Assembly: GCF_964028195.1 (NCBI RefSeq) | Contig: NZ_OZ034750.1 | Span: 806,001 to 870,000 of the forward strand | DNA from: Wolbachia endosymbiont (group A) of Pogonocherus hispidulus | GTDB lineage: Bacteria > Pseudomonadota > Alphaproteobacteria > Rickettsiales > Anaplasmataceae | Length of the DNA: 64,000 nt | Direction: 5' to 3' | In this document: positions 17,536 through 28,123 of the stretch, piece after piece | How the letters are laid out: every line of letters starts with the position of its first letter | Numbering within the stretch: the stretch's first letter is position 1 | Notes under the pieces: generated by a model | Databases searched by the model: none | Told to the model about the DNA's origin: nothing | Seen by the model: only the letters and a program-made list of their open reading frames with translations | Translations under genes and position numbers: made by a program

Positions 17536-17691
17536 GTTATTCACGGCATTGTGAATAACTTGGTTGATAACCCAGTGGAATACATAGTTTACGCGTTATG
17601 AGTACTTTGGAGATCTATAATAAGTATGATCTCCAAATACTAATATATAATACTTAAAGAGATACTTTAACGCTTTCTCTTAAGTACTAAT
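17536..17691. other. Three consecutive stem-loops (intergenic 17508-18105)
   Basis: A perfect 9-bp stem (GTTATTCAC / GTGAATAAC, 17536-17559) is followed by a perfect 10-bp stem (TTTGGAGATC / GATCTCCAAA, 17606-17637). A third, 11-bp stem with one bulge (TACTTAAAGAGA / TCTCTTAAGTA, 17651-17687) follows. None has a clean T-tract, so they are not ordinary terminators. They could be a structured RNA or a remnant of a mobile element. Confidence 0.5.
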
Positions 17692-17811
17692 CTGGAGGTT
17701 CGACAAGTTGCTGTTTAAAAGGTTGGGAAATAGTTTTATTAGCATTAAAAATTACATAATATATATTATGGAAAATAAAATTACATAATATAAGAAGCAA
17801 GGTTTTCCTAC

Positions 17812-17878
17812 GTCATACCACGATTCATTCGCGGTATCTCGGCATAGATTCCGCTAACTAGTAGCGGAATGACGAATT
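17812..17878. repeat. Palindromic repeat pair
   Basis: A CCACGATTCATTCGCGGTAT palindrome arm and a GATTCCGCTAACTAGTAGCG palindrome lie here. They are the same two families as at 7693-7757 in inverted orientation. The remainder up to 18105 shows no gene. Confidence 0.65.
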
Positions 17879-18105
17879 TGTCGTTTTTCAAATTGTTGGT
17901 AAATCTAAGTCAGTTTAGCTATATAAAACATAGTATAAAAAGAGCTATTTCAGCAAAATTTTAAACAAATAAAGTTCATTAGCTTCACAATTGGCACCTT
18001 ACGAGAAAAGTACATTTGATATACAGATTTAAAATATAAGTTAACGAATTATTATGATTTTTACCAAGATAATAATATAGTAAGGTTTGGTAGTGAGGTA
18101 TCAAA

Positions 18106-20378
18106 ATGGGAAAATACACTAACGCATGGTTTTATAAGAAGACTGACCCAAATCATCACGATTGTGCAAACGATGGTACTTGCGGACAATCTATAGAAAA
18201 TTGTGAAATTGGTAATACAGACATTTCTTTTTTTTTGATAGTAACAAAAACTTAATTGCCAAAGTACCTAAACTACCAAAGTATTCTAGTGATAAATATG
18301 GGCATCAATTGTATAAGGAAGCTGAGTCAAAGCAGTTCAATTATTTTTCCACAAATATACATGATGTTTTATCTAACAGCTTTACCGTTAAATACGGGTA
18401 TATAAATTGTACTATAAAATACGACAACTTATCTGAGCAGGAACAAAACCAAATAGAAACAGACATTAAAACTGCCTATGAGGCATTTAAAGAAAAGTTT
18501 TGCTTCAAAGATAGTAGCATAAGTAAAGATATAACGGTTTACATTTTTAATAATAGAAGCGATTATACAAAGTATAACAATCTTCTCGGCATAGATCAAG
18601 ATGGTAGTCCAGGATATATTACACGAGGAGTAACAGATTATCAGAATATTCTGACATATAAGCAAAGTGCCATGGATTTTGTTCTAGGTCATGAGCTAGG
18701 CCACATATTTCAATTGCGTTTTTCACCATCGGCAACAGTCAAAGCTTTGAGTACTCAGGATACTGAATTCATAGCAAATGTTGTTGGACGAGAAGTAGAA
18801 GAAAAAAATTATAAAGCTATTTGCAAGCAGATGGGTGTAGATGAATATAAAGACCATGGATCGATGTTTAGTTTTAAATACAAAGGTACAACTTGTAGTA
18901 TATACCGCAAGGATCTTTCAGAAGAAGAAAAATTTCAAATTATACAACGTGTCAAGAATTCTGGACTAGATGAATATGAAGACCATGGATGGATGTTTCA
19001 ATTTAAATATAAAGGTACACTTTATAAATATCACAAGAACCTTTCAGAAGAAGAAAAATTTAAAGCTATACAAAATGTCAAGAATATTCGTGAACTAGTA
19101 GATGAATATGAAGATCATGGATCGATGTTTAGTTTTAAATACAAAGGTACAACTTGTAGTATATACCGCAAGGATCTTTCAGAAGAAGAAAAATTTCAAA
19201 TTATACAACGTGTCAAGAATTCTGGACTAGATGAATATGAAGATCATGGATGGATGTTTAGTTTTAAATACAAAGGTACAACTTATAGTATATACCGCAA
19301 GGACCTTTCAGAAGAAGAGAAATTTCAAATTATACAACGTGTCAAGAATTCTGGACTAGATGAATATGAAGACCGTGGATCGATGTTTACATTTAAATAC
19401 AAAGGTACAATTGGTAGTATATACCGTGAGGACCTTTCAGAAGAAGAGAAATTTCAATTTATTCAAGATATAAAGAACTCTCATGAATCGCTCGTTAGTG
19501 AATGTGATGGATTGGGGAATGAGAATACAGCTTTATCGATTTACGTTGATGAAAATAAGGAGATAAGTCGAATGTATTTTCAAAACTCCGACAAAAATAT
19601 ATTCAAACAGCTAGATAAGACGCTTATAAGCAGAAGTAAGTCTGAAGAAGAGGCAAATGAAAACCGCACGAATCCAGAACCAGAAGAAGAACAAAAAGGC
19701 GATGAATACACAGAGTTTACAGGAGTGTTGCAATTTAAGTACAAAGGGACCAATTATGATATACAACACAGAGGTTACCTTTCAGCAGAAGAAGAAAAAC
19801 TTCAATTTATCAAAGACATTAAGAACTCTCATAAATCGCTCGTTAGTGAATGTTATAGATTAAATGAAGGGCCATTAAGTCAGAATGCAGCTGTAGTAAT
19901 TTTTGTTGATGAAAATAAGGACATAGAGAAAATGTATTTTCATAATCCAGACAAGGATATATCCAAATGGTTAGATAAGACACTTATAAGCAGAGGTAAA
20001 CCTGAACAAGATGTGGATGACACAGATCCAAAACCAGGAAAAGAGCCTGAACCAGAATCAGGAAAAGAACCCAAAGAGGATATAAGCAGAAGTAAACCTG
20101 AGCAAGATGTGGATGAAGCAGATTACACAGAAGGAAAAGAACCCAAAGAGGATACTCAGCAACCCAATAATTTCTTATCCAATATTTTTTCAACAATTAA
20201 ATCCATTATTGATTCTATCTCATCACTCTTTTCATGGTTATTTGGGTCTAAAGAGGAAGAACAATCTGATAACAACCTTTCTTTGCTTGAACTTAATGTT
20301 GACGACAATATTGCAGGAAATTTTACAAACAATCACCACTTATTAGACGATTATCGCTCACCTGATGAGTTCATGTAG
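18106..20378 (+). pseudogene. Repeat-rich HELGH metalloprotease-like protein, frameshifted at a nine-T run
   Basis: ATG 18106, preceded by GAGG, opens MGKYTNAWFYKKTDPNHHD. This frame ends after the nine-T run at 18228-18236. One added T would join it in frame to the long downstream ORF (FDSNKNLIAKVPKLPKYSSD and onward). The joined product would be about 757 residues. It has a zinc-protease motif (LGHELGHIFQ), near residue 130 of the ORF that begins at TTG 18309, whose upstream strand TVYIFNNRSDY recalls M9 collagenase-like peptidases. After it come five tandem copies of a unit containing FKYKGTTCSIYRKDLSEEEK, a sixth diverged copy, Pro/Glu-rich linkers, and a hydrophobic IKSIIDSISSLFSWLFG. 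The downstream ORF may also be expressed alone. Confidence 0.7.
18840..19490 (+). repeat. Tandem 129-132-bp coding repeats in the metalloprotease gene
   Basis: Units start with GAT at 18840, 18969, 19101, 19230 and 19359. Units 1, 3 and 4 are nearly identical in DNA, while unit 2 differs more, which points to recent duplication or gene conversion. Each encodes about 43 residues with the core FKYKGT and LSEEEKF. A further diverged copy starts near 19707. Confidence 0.85.
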
Positions 20379-20422
20379 TGAAACTATTTTATAGCCACTT
20401 CCCTACCCTTTCTAATTGTTTA

Positions 20423-20448
20423 TAGCCTCAGCAAATATAGAGAGGCTA
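20423..20448. terminator. Hairpin between convergent genes
   Basis: TAGCCTC and GAGGCTA form a perfect 7-bp stem around a 12-nt loop, in the short gap between the metalloprotease gene and the convergent yhdP-like gene. It lacks a T-tract, so its role as a terminator is uncertain. Confidence 0.35.
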
Positions 20449-20551
20449 AAGGGAGTGGTATTACTTAAACAACTAGATAAAAAACCAGGTGGATCATTCT
20501 GAAATTCTTGCATTTTTTGTCTATAATTTTGTTAAACAACTTCCCTTTTGG

Positions 20552-23494
20552 TCATATCGAACCAAATTTCTTTTTCACACCACCTTTTAAGCCACTTTCG
20601 TTAGTTTTTGTCATAATGCGATCAAACACTCCCAATAACCTCTTTAGTAGGCTTGGAGTTAGCGAAGAGATAAGATCAACAGATACGTTATTGTTTTTGT
20701 CATCACCACTTGCTTTATAGTCTATTGAAATGATTCCCCTACTTTTCCCGCCAGTAAGAAATTTCCCAATTATAGGAATTTTTAACAAAGATTTATTAAT
20801 TGAATATGCTGGTATTACCTGTCCTTCAACTTGGAATTTATAATTTCTAATGTCGAGCTTACCGCTAGTGCTAATGCCTAATTCCGCCCCTTCAAGCCAA
20901 GATTCTTCAATTTCGACAGAGCCGTCTTTGTATGAGAAAGGTACATTACATTTATAAAAGTATACACCTTCATCCTTTATAGCATTCACAATACCAGGAA
21001 GTGAAGACATCGATAATAAAGTAGTGAGTAGTGGAGCATCTTTGATATAAAAATTACTAATAGATAACATGCCATAATGTTCTTCATTTTCTCTCTGAGG
21101 AGATAGATAAAAAGAAAGTTTACCATTTTTGACTGATTTACTAATGCCTAAGGAACGCAAAAGTATACCTGCATTATCCGCATATATTTCGAGCCCTATT
21201 CCACTATATTCCGCTAGTATGTTGCTGCTATCTTCTAGAAACTGTCCTGTAAATTGACTTCCATTGCAATTACCTTTAGTACAGGTTACATTCAGCTTAG
21301 CATTTTTGATAACGATGCCTTCTTTCATAATTACATTGTCAACATTCATACTAATTTCTATATCTTTGTTTAATCCATTACTGTTTTTGCCAAGCAAGCC
21401 TAAAATATCACTCAAATTAATTTTCTCACCATAAATAGTTATGGCATTTTTTTCCTTACCTGATTCAAATTCTATACTAAAATCATTATCAGGCAATTTA
21501 AAGCTACTAGAATTTAAATATAAATTTCCATTTCCTACTCTTCCGCTGAATTTTACATCTAAATCACTTCCTACAATGTCTAATTTATCTACTAACAATT
21601 CATCGGCACCTTTTAACTTTACAGAGAACAAAACTTTATTGTGATCTTCAAAACGATTTTTCCACCCAAAATAACTTGAACGTGATTCAAGCTCTGATAA
21701 ATCCATATTACCATTAACATGCCCCGTCTTATCTTGATTTATCACCGATTCTATATTTGTATTGACATAGCCACCTATATTTTCATCAAAATTAAGTATT
21801 TGAGCGGGTAAATCTCCGGTCAAATTCCAGGCAAAACTTTCATTCCTATTGCTACTTTTCAGGTCAAATAATAGCTGTGTGTTATTCACCATACCACTAC
21901 CATTTAAATCTATAAAGTCACTGCCAAAACTAAGCTTAATGTCATATTTACTAAGACTTGCATTATAGATAGCTAAATTGTCAATTTCAGAATGAAAATT
22001 TGCTGAAAAGTCTACTTTTTTGTCATCAGCATTTAGATTAAAAATGCGAAAACTGAATACAGATTTTGCCATTCCACTTACTTTATCCCTTTCAACCTTC
22101 ACCACATCATCCAGCTTAAATCTTATAGGCTCATATAAACCATATGCATCACTTACAGCTTGGCCATTAATGGTTAGAACTGAATTTTCCTTATTGAGAG
22201 ATTTCATTTCAATATCACCACCATTAATAGTGAAATTCTGAAACTTAGCGCTATTTACAGTAATTTCAAGATCGTTATTCTTGATGATCAAATCACCCTT
22301 TAATTCTTTTACTTGCTCAAAATCTTCATCAAACTTTACGCTACCATTTTCTATATCAGCAACAATTACAATGTCTGACAGATCGTCATCAACCAAATTG
22401 TTAATTTTGCCATTGAAACTTACAATGGTATTTAAAACATCCCCATCAATATTATCACAATACCAGCTTTTAAATTTACTATTCACTACACCATCTGGTA
22501 CATAAGTACATAAATCCTTTGCAGCAAACTTACTAATATTAATTCTAAGCAAAGCATGACTTGTACTAAAGTTCATCTTGCCTATCAAAGAGAGATACGT
22601 GTCATTTAATTTAAAGTGGAAGTTTTTTACACTAATAATTCCATCACTATATGTTAAATTTATATTTACATTAGTTAAGGCCAAATTTTTGTTCAAATAA
22701 TTTTCTGTATTCAATACGTATATATTTCCATCTACAATTTCATCCTTTTTATTAATTTTCACTGAGAAGCTTCCTTTGAATCCTATATTTTTGTCCAAAT
22801 TGTAGCTTTTAACTAATGTAGAAAACTTGTTCAATAGTCCCAATTTTAGATCATAAAATGTCCCGTACACATTTAGCAAATTGTTGCGATTTTTTATCGT
22901 AATTGATAAATCATCCAAAAATCCCTTTCCATCTTTTGTATTCACATGAATATCTAAAACATTAAAATCTTCCCCCTTCCCTATATATAATTTATCAATA
23001 AAAAATTCATCTTCTGTGCTTTTATCAATAGCGATGTTAGTAAATTCAATTTTTGAATCCGCACTTAAGTCAAAAAAAAATTCCCTTATTGTTTTTACTG
23101 AGTTTTGCAGATTAAAATTTACTGCTTTAAAGTCAGCTTCTTTCTGATTGATACATACATGCACATTATCAGCTGAAACCTGAGAGAGATTTGTGCTAGC
23201 TTTAAATAAGGAACTTAACTTAAAATGTACAAAAAGCTCAGGAACTTTTATAGTAAAATTAGGGTTTGCTATTGCCAAATCTGTAATGACTAAATACGGA
23301 TCTTTGCCATCTTTCTGCCAAACAACTGAGGTATTCTCCATATTAACGCTTGAGCCAACAAATATTTTTGATATTTTATGTTTAACATAAAAATTAATAT
23401 AATTAATATTGATTTCTAAAGGCTTTAAAAAAATAAAGAAGCACAATATGAACAATAAAGCTATGGAAAATAATATAGTAATTTTTTTAAGCAT
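20552..23494 (-). CDS. YhdP/AsmA-like large envelope protein (DUF3971 type)
   Basis: The 980-residue product has one N-terminal membrane anchor (ITILFSIALLFILCFFIFL) and a long beta-rich body. The C-terminal region carries KDGSVEIEESWLEGAELGIS, VEGQVIPAYSINKSLLKIPI and IGKFLTGGKSRGIISIDYKASG, as in the YhdP group. Proteins of the AsmA/TamB/YhdP superfamily form groove-like bridges thought to carry phospholipids between the two membranes. It is shorter than the E. coli protein. Its start overlaps the end of rnhA by 8 bp, so they are translated together. Confidence 0.8.
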   Translation of the reverse strand: MLKKITILFSIALLFILCFFIFLKPLEININYINFYVKHKISKIFVGSSVNMENTSVVWQKDGKDPYLVITDLAIANPNFTIKVPELFVHFKLSSLFKASTNLSQVSADNVHVCINQKEADFKAVNFNLQNSVKTIREFFFDLSADSKIEFTNIAIDKSTEDEFFIDKLYIGKGEDFNVLDIHVNTKDGKGFLDDLSITIKNRNNLLNVYGTFYDLKLGLLNKFSTLVKSYNLDKNIGFKGSFSVKINKKDEIVDGNIYVLNTENYLNKNLALTNVNINLTYSDGIISVKNFHFKLNDTYLSLIGKMNFSTSHALLRINISKFAAKDLCTYVPDGVVNSKFKSWYCDNIDGDVLNTIVSFNGKINNLVDDDLSDIVIVADIENGSVKFDEDFEQVKELKGDLIIKNNDLEITVNSAKFQNFTINGGDIEMKSLNKENSVLTINGQAVSDAYGLYEPIRFKLDDVVKVERDKVSGMAKSVFSFRIFNLNADDKKVDFSANFHSEIDNLAIYNASLSKYDIKLSFGSDFIDLNGSGMVNNTQLLFDLKSSNRNESFAWNLTGDLPAQILNFDENIGGYVNTNIESVINQDKTGHVNGNMDLSELESRSSYFGWKNRFEDHNKVLFSVKLKGADELLVDKLDIVGSDLDVKFSGRVGNGNLYLNSSSFKLPDNDFSIEFESGKEKNAITIYGEKINLSDILGLLGKNSNGLNKDIEISMNVDNVIMKEGIVIKNAKLNVTCTKGNCNGSQFTGQFLEDSSNILAEYSGIGLEIYADNAGILLRSLGISKSVKNGKLSFYLSPQRENEEHYGMLSISNFYIKDAPLLTTLLSMSSLPGIVNAIKDEGVYFYKCNVPFSYKDGSVEIEESWLEGAELGISTSGKLDIRNYKFQVEGQVIPAYSINKSLLKIPIIGKFLTGGKSRGIISIDYKASGDDKNNNVSVDLISSLTPSLLKRLLGVFDRIMTKTNESGLKGGVKKKFGSI

Positions 23495-23924
23495 CGATTA
23501 TTGCTTTTCTTGCTAAACTATCAGCCTCCTCATTATACTTATCGCCACTGTGTGCTTTAACCCACTTCCAGTCAATTTCGTGTTGTGAAGCAACGTTGTC
23601 TAGCTCTTTCCACAATTCCATATTTTTTACTGATTTTTTATTACTTGTTTTCCAGCCATTCATTTTCCACTTATTTATCCATTCTGTTATGCCATGCTTA
23701 ACATAAAGACTATCCGTATATAAATTAATACTACAAGAAAATTTCAATACTTTCAGCCCATTGATCACCGCTGTTAACTCCATTTTATTGTTTGTGGTAT
23801 TTTCTTCTCTACCATAAATGTCTTTTCTATAATCTTGAAATAATATGATAGCTGCCCATCCTCCCGCTCCAGGGTTACCAGAACACGCCCCATCCGTGTA
23901 TATTATCACTTCTTTTTTACTCAT
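23487..23924 (-). CDS. rnhA: Ribonuclease HI
   Basis: The enzyme cuts the RNA strand of RNA-DNA hybrids. The four catalytic acids are visible: Asp in IYTDGACSGNPG, Glu in NNKMELTAV, Asp in LYTDSLYV, and Asp in EEADSLAR near the end. The 145-residue length is typical. It lies 65 bp after the CoxF-like small gene and overlaps the yhdP-like gene, so it is probably the fifth gene of the cox operon. Confidence 0.97.
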   Translation of the reverse strand: MSKKEVIIYTDGACSGNPGAGGWAAIILFQDYRKDIYGREENTTNNKMELTAVINGLKVLKFSCSINLYTDSLYVKHGITEWINKWKMNGWKTSNKKSVKNMELWKELDNVASQHEIDWKWVKAHSGDKYNEEADSLARKAIIDA

Positions 23925-23989
23925 CTTTGTTTATATCGGTTAACAAAGTATATAGTTGCTTTTATGAAAGCACAATTTCTAAAGGTAGT

Positions 23990-24097
23990 TTAAGCTGCAC
24001 CTTTAAATTTTATTATAGAAACAAAAAAAAGTGTGACAACGAGCATTACCAAAAGGAAAAGTAAAAAATAGTTTTTATGCTTCTGCCGTTCTTTCAT
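23990..24097 (-). CDS. CoxF-like 35-residue single-pass membrane peptide
   Basis: An ATG at 24097, two bases after the cyoE stop codon, opens a 35-codon frame: a basic start (MKERQKHKNY), one hydrophobic helix (FLLFLLVMLVVTLFFVSIIK) and a short tail. Many alphaproteobacteria have a short membrane protein of this design (CoxF) directly after ctaB/cyoE in the cytochrome oxidase locus. I therefore infer a counterpart involved with, or at least co-expressed with, cytochrome c oxidase. The position and composition support a real gene; the sequence is too short for firm homology by eye. Confidence 0.65.
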   Translation of the reverse strand: MKERQKHKNYFLLFLLVMLVVTLFFVSIIKFKGAA

Positions 24098-24099
24098 AA

Positions 24100-24987
24100 C
24101 TAAAATAAATCAATAGAACAAAAAATAATACTGGCGAATAGGGAAAATAGATAAGAAATTGAATAAGAAAACATTTGTTTCTGTGAGTTGTGGTTCTTGA
24201 ATCTGAGAATTGATATAGCGTACCAAATAAAGATGCAACCTGCAAAAATTGCCATGCTTAGATAAAGTAAAGCCTTTTTCAAAAATAGAGCTGGAAGCAA
24301 GCTGGTTAATACCAGCAACACACTATAAATTAATATATATTTTCTTGTTTTTTTCGGACCATAAACAATATTGAACATTGGAATCGATGCTCTTGCATAG
24401 TCTTCGGACTTATTTAAAGATAGGGCCCAAAAGTGTGGTGGAGTCCACATAAAAATTACTAAAAATAAAATGAAACTTTCCCAACTTACAGAATTAGTCA
24501 CAGCTGCCCAGCCAATCATTGGAGGAAAAGCACCTGCTGCACCACCGATAACGATATTCTGCGGAGTACGCCTTTTTAGCCAAATTGTATATACGAAAAC
24601 GTAAAATAATATGCTAACTGCAAGCAAAGCAGCAGAAATATAGTTTACTGCTATTGCCATGATAAATACTGACAATATTCCAAGAATTATACCAAATTCA
24701 AGCGCGCTTTCTGCAGAAATTCTACCTGAGGGTATAGGGCGGTTTTTTGTCCTTTCCATGAGCAGATCTATGTCTCTGTCATACCACATATTTATAGCAC
24801 CTGCAGATCCTGAGCCAAGAGCAACACATATAAGAGATATTAGTGCTAGAAAAGGGTGCATACTACCTGGTGCAGTAACCATACCAGCAACTGCAGTAAA
24901 TACCACAAGATACATTATCCTTGGCTTCAGCAAACGCCAAAAATCCAGTATTGTTGATTCAACATTTAGCAAAACACTTGTGTACAT
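24100..24987 (-). CDS. cyoE: Protoheme IX farnesyltransferase (heme O synthase)
   Basis: The enzyme attaches a farnesyl group to heme b, giving heme O for the terminal oxidase. The product is a multi-pass UbiA-family prenyltransferase. The first Asp-rich site is [19 protein letters not shown] near residue 87, and the second motif region ([16 protein letters not shown]) lies near 205. Family-typical [13 protein letters not shown] is in the middle. It sits directly between coxA and the 35-residue gene, which fits cofactor supply for the oxidase encoded here. Confidence 0.96.
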   Translation of the reverse strand: MYTSVLLNVESTILDFWRLLKPRIMYLVVFTAVAGMVTAPGSMHPFLALISLICVALGSGSAGAINMWYDRDIDLLMERTKNRPIPSGRISAESALEFGIILGILSVFIMAIAVNYISAALLAVSILFYVFVYTIWLKRRTPQNIVIGGAAGAFPPMIGWAAVTNSVSWESFILFLVIFMWTPPHFWALSLNKSEDYARASIPMFNIVYGPKKTRKYILIYSVLLVLTSLLPALFLKKALLYLSMAIFAGCIFIWYAISILRFKNHNSQKQMFSYSISYLFSLFASIIFCSIDLF

Positions 24988-24988
24988 T

Positions 24989-26539
24989 CTATTTTATCAC
25001 TGGTGGTTTTTCGAAAGTATGAAAAGGCGGTGGTGAAGATACCGTCCATTCCAAGGTGTCACCTTCCCAAGGATTATCTCCAACTTTCTTGCCCCATTTA
25101 AAGAGATGTATAACTATAAACACAAAAAACATAACTGAAACAAAGGACATATATGAGCCAATTGAGGATATATAATTCCAAGGGATAAACGCATCAGGAT
25201 AATCGGGTATACGCCTTGGCATACCAGCTAATCCCAAGAAATGTTGAGGTAAAAAAGTGATATTGGTGCTAATAAAAGTAAGCCAAAAGTGGATTTGACC
25301 TAAGCGCTCATTATATTGTTTACCCGACATTTTACCAATCCAATAATAAAAGCCAGCAAAAGTTCCAAATAATGCAGCAAGTGACATGACATAATGGAAG
25401 TGAGCAACAACATAATAGGTGTCGTGCAGGAGCTTATCTATTCCACCATGAGAAAGAATTATTCCCGTTATGCCACCGCCAACAAACATAAAAATAAAAC
25501 CTAGTGCAAATAGCATAGGGGTTTTAAACTCAATTGCTCCGCCCCACATAGTTGCAATCCAGCTAAAGACTTTTACACCAGTTATAACACCGATAAAAAT
25601 TGTGGTAGTGCTAAAAAATGCAGCAGCGTCAGCACTAAGCCCAACAGTGAACATATGATGAGCCCAAACCATAAAGCCAAATACTGCTATACCTATCATT
25701 GCATAAACCATCCCTATGTAACCAAATACAGGTCTGTGAGAAAAAGTTGATACAACCTGACTTATGATGCCAAATGCAGGAAAAATAATTACGTAAACTT
25801 CTGGATGACCAAAAAACCAAAATAGATGTTGAAATAACACAGGATCGCCACCACCGGCAGGATCAAAAAAGGAAGTACCAACATTGCGATCAGTAAGAAG
25901 CATAGTTATAGCACCGGCAAGCACTGGTAAGGCAACAATCAACATAAATGCTGTTAACAAGACAGACCAAACAAACAGTGGCATCTTAGTTAATGACATT
26001 CCTTTTGCGCGCATGTTAAATATAGTAACTATAAAGTTGATCGCCCCAACAATTGACGACATACCAGCAACATGAAGTGCAAGTATAGCAATGTCGACTC
26101 CTGCACTTGGATGGGACATTACCTGTGATAAAGGTGGATATAAAGTCCAACCTGTACCTGGACCTTCACCAATAAACACTGAGAGAATGAGCAAAATAAA
26201 AGATGACACTAATAACCAAAAACTTAAATTATTCATACGAGGAAATGCCATATCTGGTGCGCCAATCATGAGAGGTACAAACCAGTTACCAAATCCTCCC
26301 ATGAGGGCTGGCATTATCATAAAAAACACCATTATCAACGCATGCCCTGTAACCATTACGTTATATAATTGATAATTATTGTTAAGTATATTAATGTGCA
26401 TTAGCTGAGTGCGAATAATCACCGATAATAATCCACCAATAATTCCAGCTAATATGGAAAAAATAATGTACAATGTCCCTATGTCTTTATGATTAGTGGA
26501 AAATAACCAACGCTTTATGCCCTTTGGTACGTCACTCAT
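24989..26539 (-). CDS. coxA: Cytochrome c oxidase subunit I
   Basis: This is the catalytic subunit of the aa3-type proton-pumping oxidase. It has 12 membrane helices in 516 residues. Heme and CuB ligands lie in [28 protein letters not shown] and [15 protein letters not shown]. The opening [19 protein letters not shown] is the classical start. It is 15 bp downstream of coxB and ends 1 bp before cyoE. Confidence 0.98.
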   Translation of the reverse strand: MSDVPKGIKRWLFSTNHKDIGTLYIIFSILAGIIGGLLSVIIRTQLMHINILNNNYQLYNVMVTGHALIMVFFMIMPALMGGFGNWFVPLMIGAPDMAFPRMNNLSFWLLVSSFILLILSVFIGEGPGTGWTLYPPLSQVMSHPSAGVDIAILALHVAGMSSIVGAINFIVTIFNMRAKGMSLTKMPLFVWSVLLTAFMLIVALPVLAGAITMLLTDRNVGTSFFDPAGGGDPVLFQHLFWFFGHPEVYVIIFPAFGIISQVVSTFSHRPVFGYIGMVYAMIGIAVFGFMVWAHHMFTVGLSADAAAFFSTTTIFIGVITGVKVFSWIATMWGGAIEFKTPMLFALGFIFMFVGGGITGIILSHGGIDKLLHDTYYVVAHFHYVMSLAALFGTFAGFYYWIGKMSGKQYNERLGQIHFWLTFISTNITFLPQHFLGLAGMPRRIPDYPDAFIPWNYISSIGSYMSFVSVMFFVFIVIHLFKWGKKVGDNPWEGDTLEWTVSSPPPFHTFEKPPVIK

Positions 26540-26554
26540 ATCTATACTCCAAAT

Positions 26555-27319
26555 TTAACTCACTAATTTTCTATTTTCAATCCACTTATTAAAATCTTCT
26601 TTGCTTACTGCTTCAACAACAATTGGCATAAATCCATGGCCTTGACCACACAATTCGTAGCACTGCCCGTAATAAACACCAGGCTTTTTGATATTAAACC
26701 ACGCCTCATTCAGCCTACCTGGTATCGCATCAATTTTTACACCGAAAGCTGGTACTCCCCAGCTGTGTATCACATCTCCTGCTGTAACTTGTAAACGAAC
26801 GTTAGCATTAACGGGTAAAACGATGTTGTTATCAACAGAGAATAGCTTTAAATCTCCTTCGATAAAGTCTTCTTTTCCCTTAATATAACTATCAAATGAC
26901 ACACCTTGATATTCTGGATATTGGTAGCTCCAATACCATTGATGGCCAATAATTTTCAGTGTTATATCAGCTTTCGGTATTTCTTCCTGTAGCTTCAGTA
27001 ATTTAGCGTTTTCAAAGGCTAATATTCCAACAATAATCGTTGGTATAACAAACCAAACAATTTCTAAAAGGACATTGTGGTTAGTTTGGCTTACGTTTGC
27101 CACTTTGCTTTTACGAAAGCGAAATACTACATAAGCAAGCAGCGCCCACACAAAAAGCATTATTGCAACCATCACAACCATTACAAACGAATGTGACCTA
27201 ACTACAGCCTCCATTACTTCAGTTGCAGGAGCAGGAAATCCAAATTGCCAGGAAGTAGGAGCAGAGGCAACAGATATATTTGAGTAAAATATTATCAATA
27301 GTGCAAATAACTTCACCAT
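26555..27319 (-). CDS. coxB: Cytochrome c oxidase subunit II
   Basis: The product carries the CuA centre that receives electrons from cytochrome c. It has an N-terminal signal or anchor, two membrane helices (near residues 40-65 and 85-105), the aromatic region GHQWYWSYQYPEY near 125, and the CuA motif YGQCYELCGQGHGFMPI near 220. It is first of the minus-strand run coxB-coxA-cyoE, so the operon promoter should lie in 27320-27540; I could not single one out. Confidence 0.97.
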   Translation of the reverse strand: MVKLFALLIIFYSNISVASAPTSWQFGFPAPATEVMEAVVRSHSFVMVVMVAIMLFVWALLAYVVFRFRKSKVANVSQTNHNVLLEIVWFVIPTIIVGILAFENAKLLKLQEEIPKADITLKIIGHQWYWSYQYPEYQGVSFDSYIKGKEDFIEGDLKLFSVDNNIVLPVNANVRLQVTAGDVIHSWGVPAFGVKIDAIPGRLNEAWFNIKKPGVYYGQCYELCGQGHGFMPIVVEAVSKEDFNKWIENRKLVS

Positions 27320-27541
27320 ATCTTTTGTTTGTTTGCTATAAAACTAAATGATATACTGTATAATAGTATATATAAACTTACTATGCAAATAGAGATTAGT
27401 GATGGTTAATAATTTTTTAGCATTCAACAAGTATAATAGTACAATACTAATTTGAGTAAAAAAGCATTTACATAAATCTATTGTAAGTAAAAATATTATA
27501 ATATTTTAAATTAAGTATTTACTTTAAGTAAATTCTATAAT

Positions 27542-27617
27542 AAGTTTAATAGTGTCTGTTACTGCTAATAACCCTCTAGCCTCACACCTAAAAGCAGTAA
27601 CAGACACTATTAAACTT
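27542..27617. repeat. Perfect 25-bp inverted repeat with 26-nt spacer
   Basis: AAGTTTAATAGTGTCTGTTA and five more bases (27542-27566) are matched perfectly by the reverse complement at 27593-27617. The spacer is AATAACCCTCTAGCCTCACA and six more bases. It lies about 220 bp upstream of coxB. There is no T-tract on either strand. It does not match the palindrome families elsewhere in the window. Confidence 0.85.
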
Positions 27618-28123
27618 TATGACAAGTTTATAATCTGTAAGATCAAAATCTTACAAGTTTCTTTATTTTATTATACATTGCAGTTTGTTAATTAACTTTT
27701 AATGCCTATGGTAGCATTTACAGCTTGAACCAAAGGTTTACGCATTATAGAAAATAATTATAAAAAAATACATTATATTTGTATACCATACAAACTTTTT
27801 TCATTCTGCATAGCTGAGTTACTAGATTCTGTAAACGAAATCTTTAGAGAAGCCAAATGGGCAAAGTTTCATGAAGGTCTTTCGCCAAAACAAGGCAAAA
27901 TACGCTAAAATTCCTGATTTGACAAAAAAATATTCAATTATGGACGTTTTATAAATATGTTCATCTTCTCTCCTATTACATTTTTGCCCACAGAACCTAG
28001 AAAATTTTGGAATTTATATGCATAATTAGACAAGTAGTTTTTAACACATAACTCAAAAGACGGCGTGGTGTATGTTGCAAAGAGTTAGGGAATCATGGAC
28101 AATTGAAAATGTTATGTTTCTAG
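27618..28123. other. Gene-free stretch upstream of the cox operon and IS fragments
   Basis: There is a GTAAGAT-CAAA-ATCTTAC hairpin at about 27639. A short open stretch without a start codon (about 27790-27907, ending FHEGLSPKQGKIR) may be a gene remnant. Nothing else is supported up to the IS66 end at 28124. Confidence 0.5.

Noticed and set aside
27790..27907. Short frame ending FHEGLSPKQGKIR
   Set aside because: It has no start codon and no neighbour to support it; noted only as a possible remnant.
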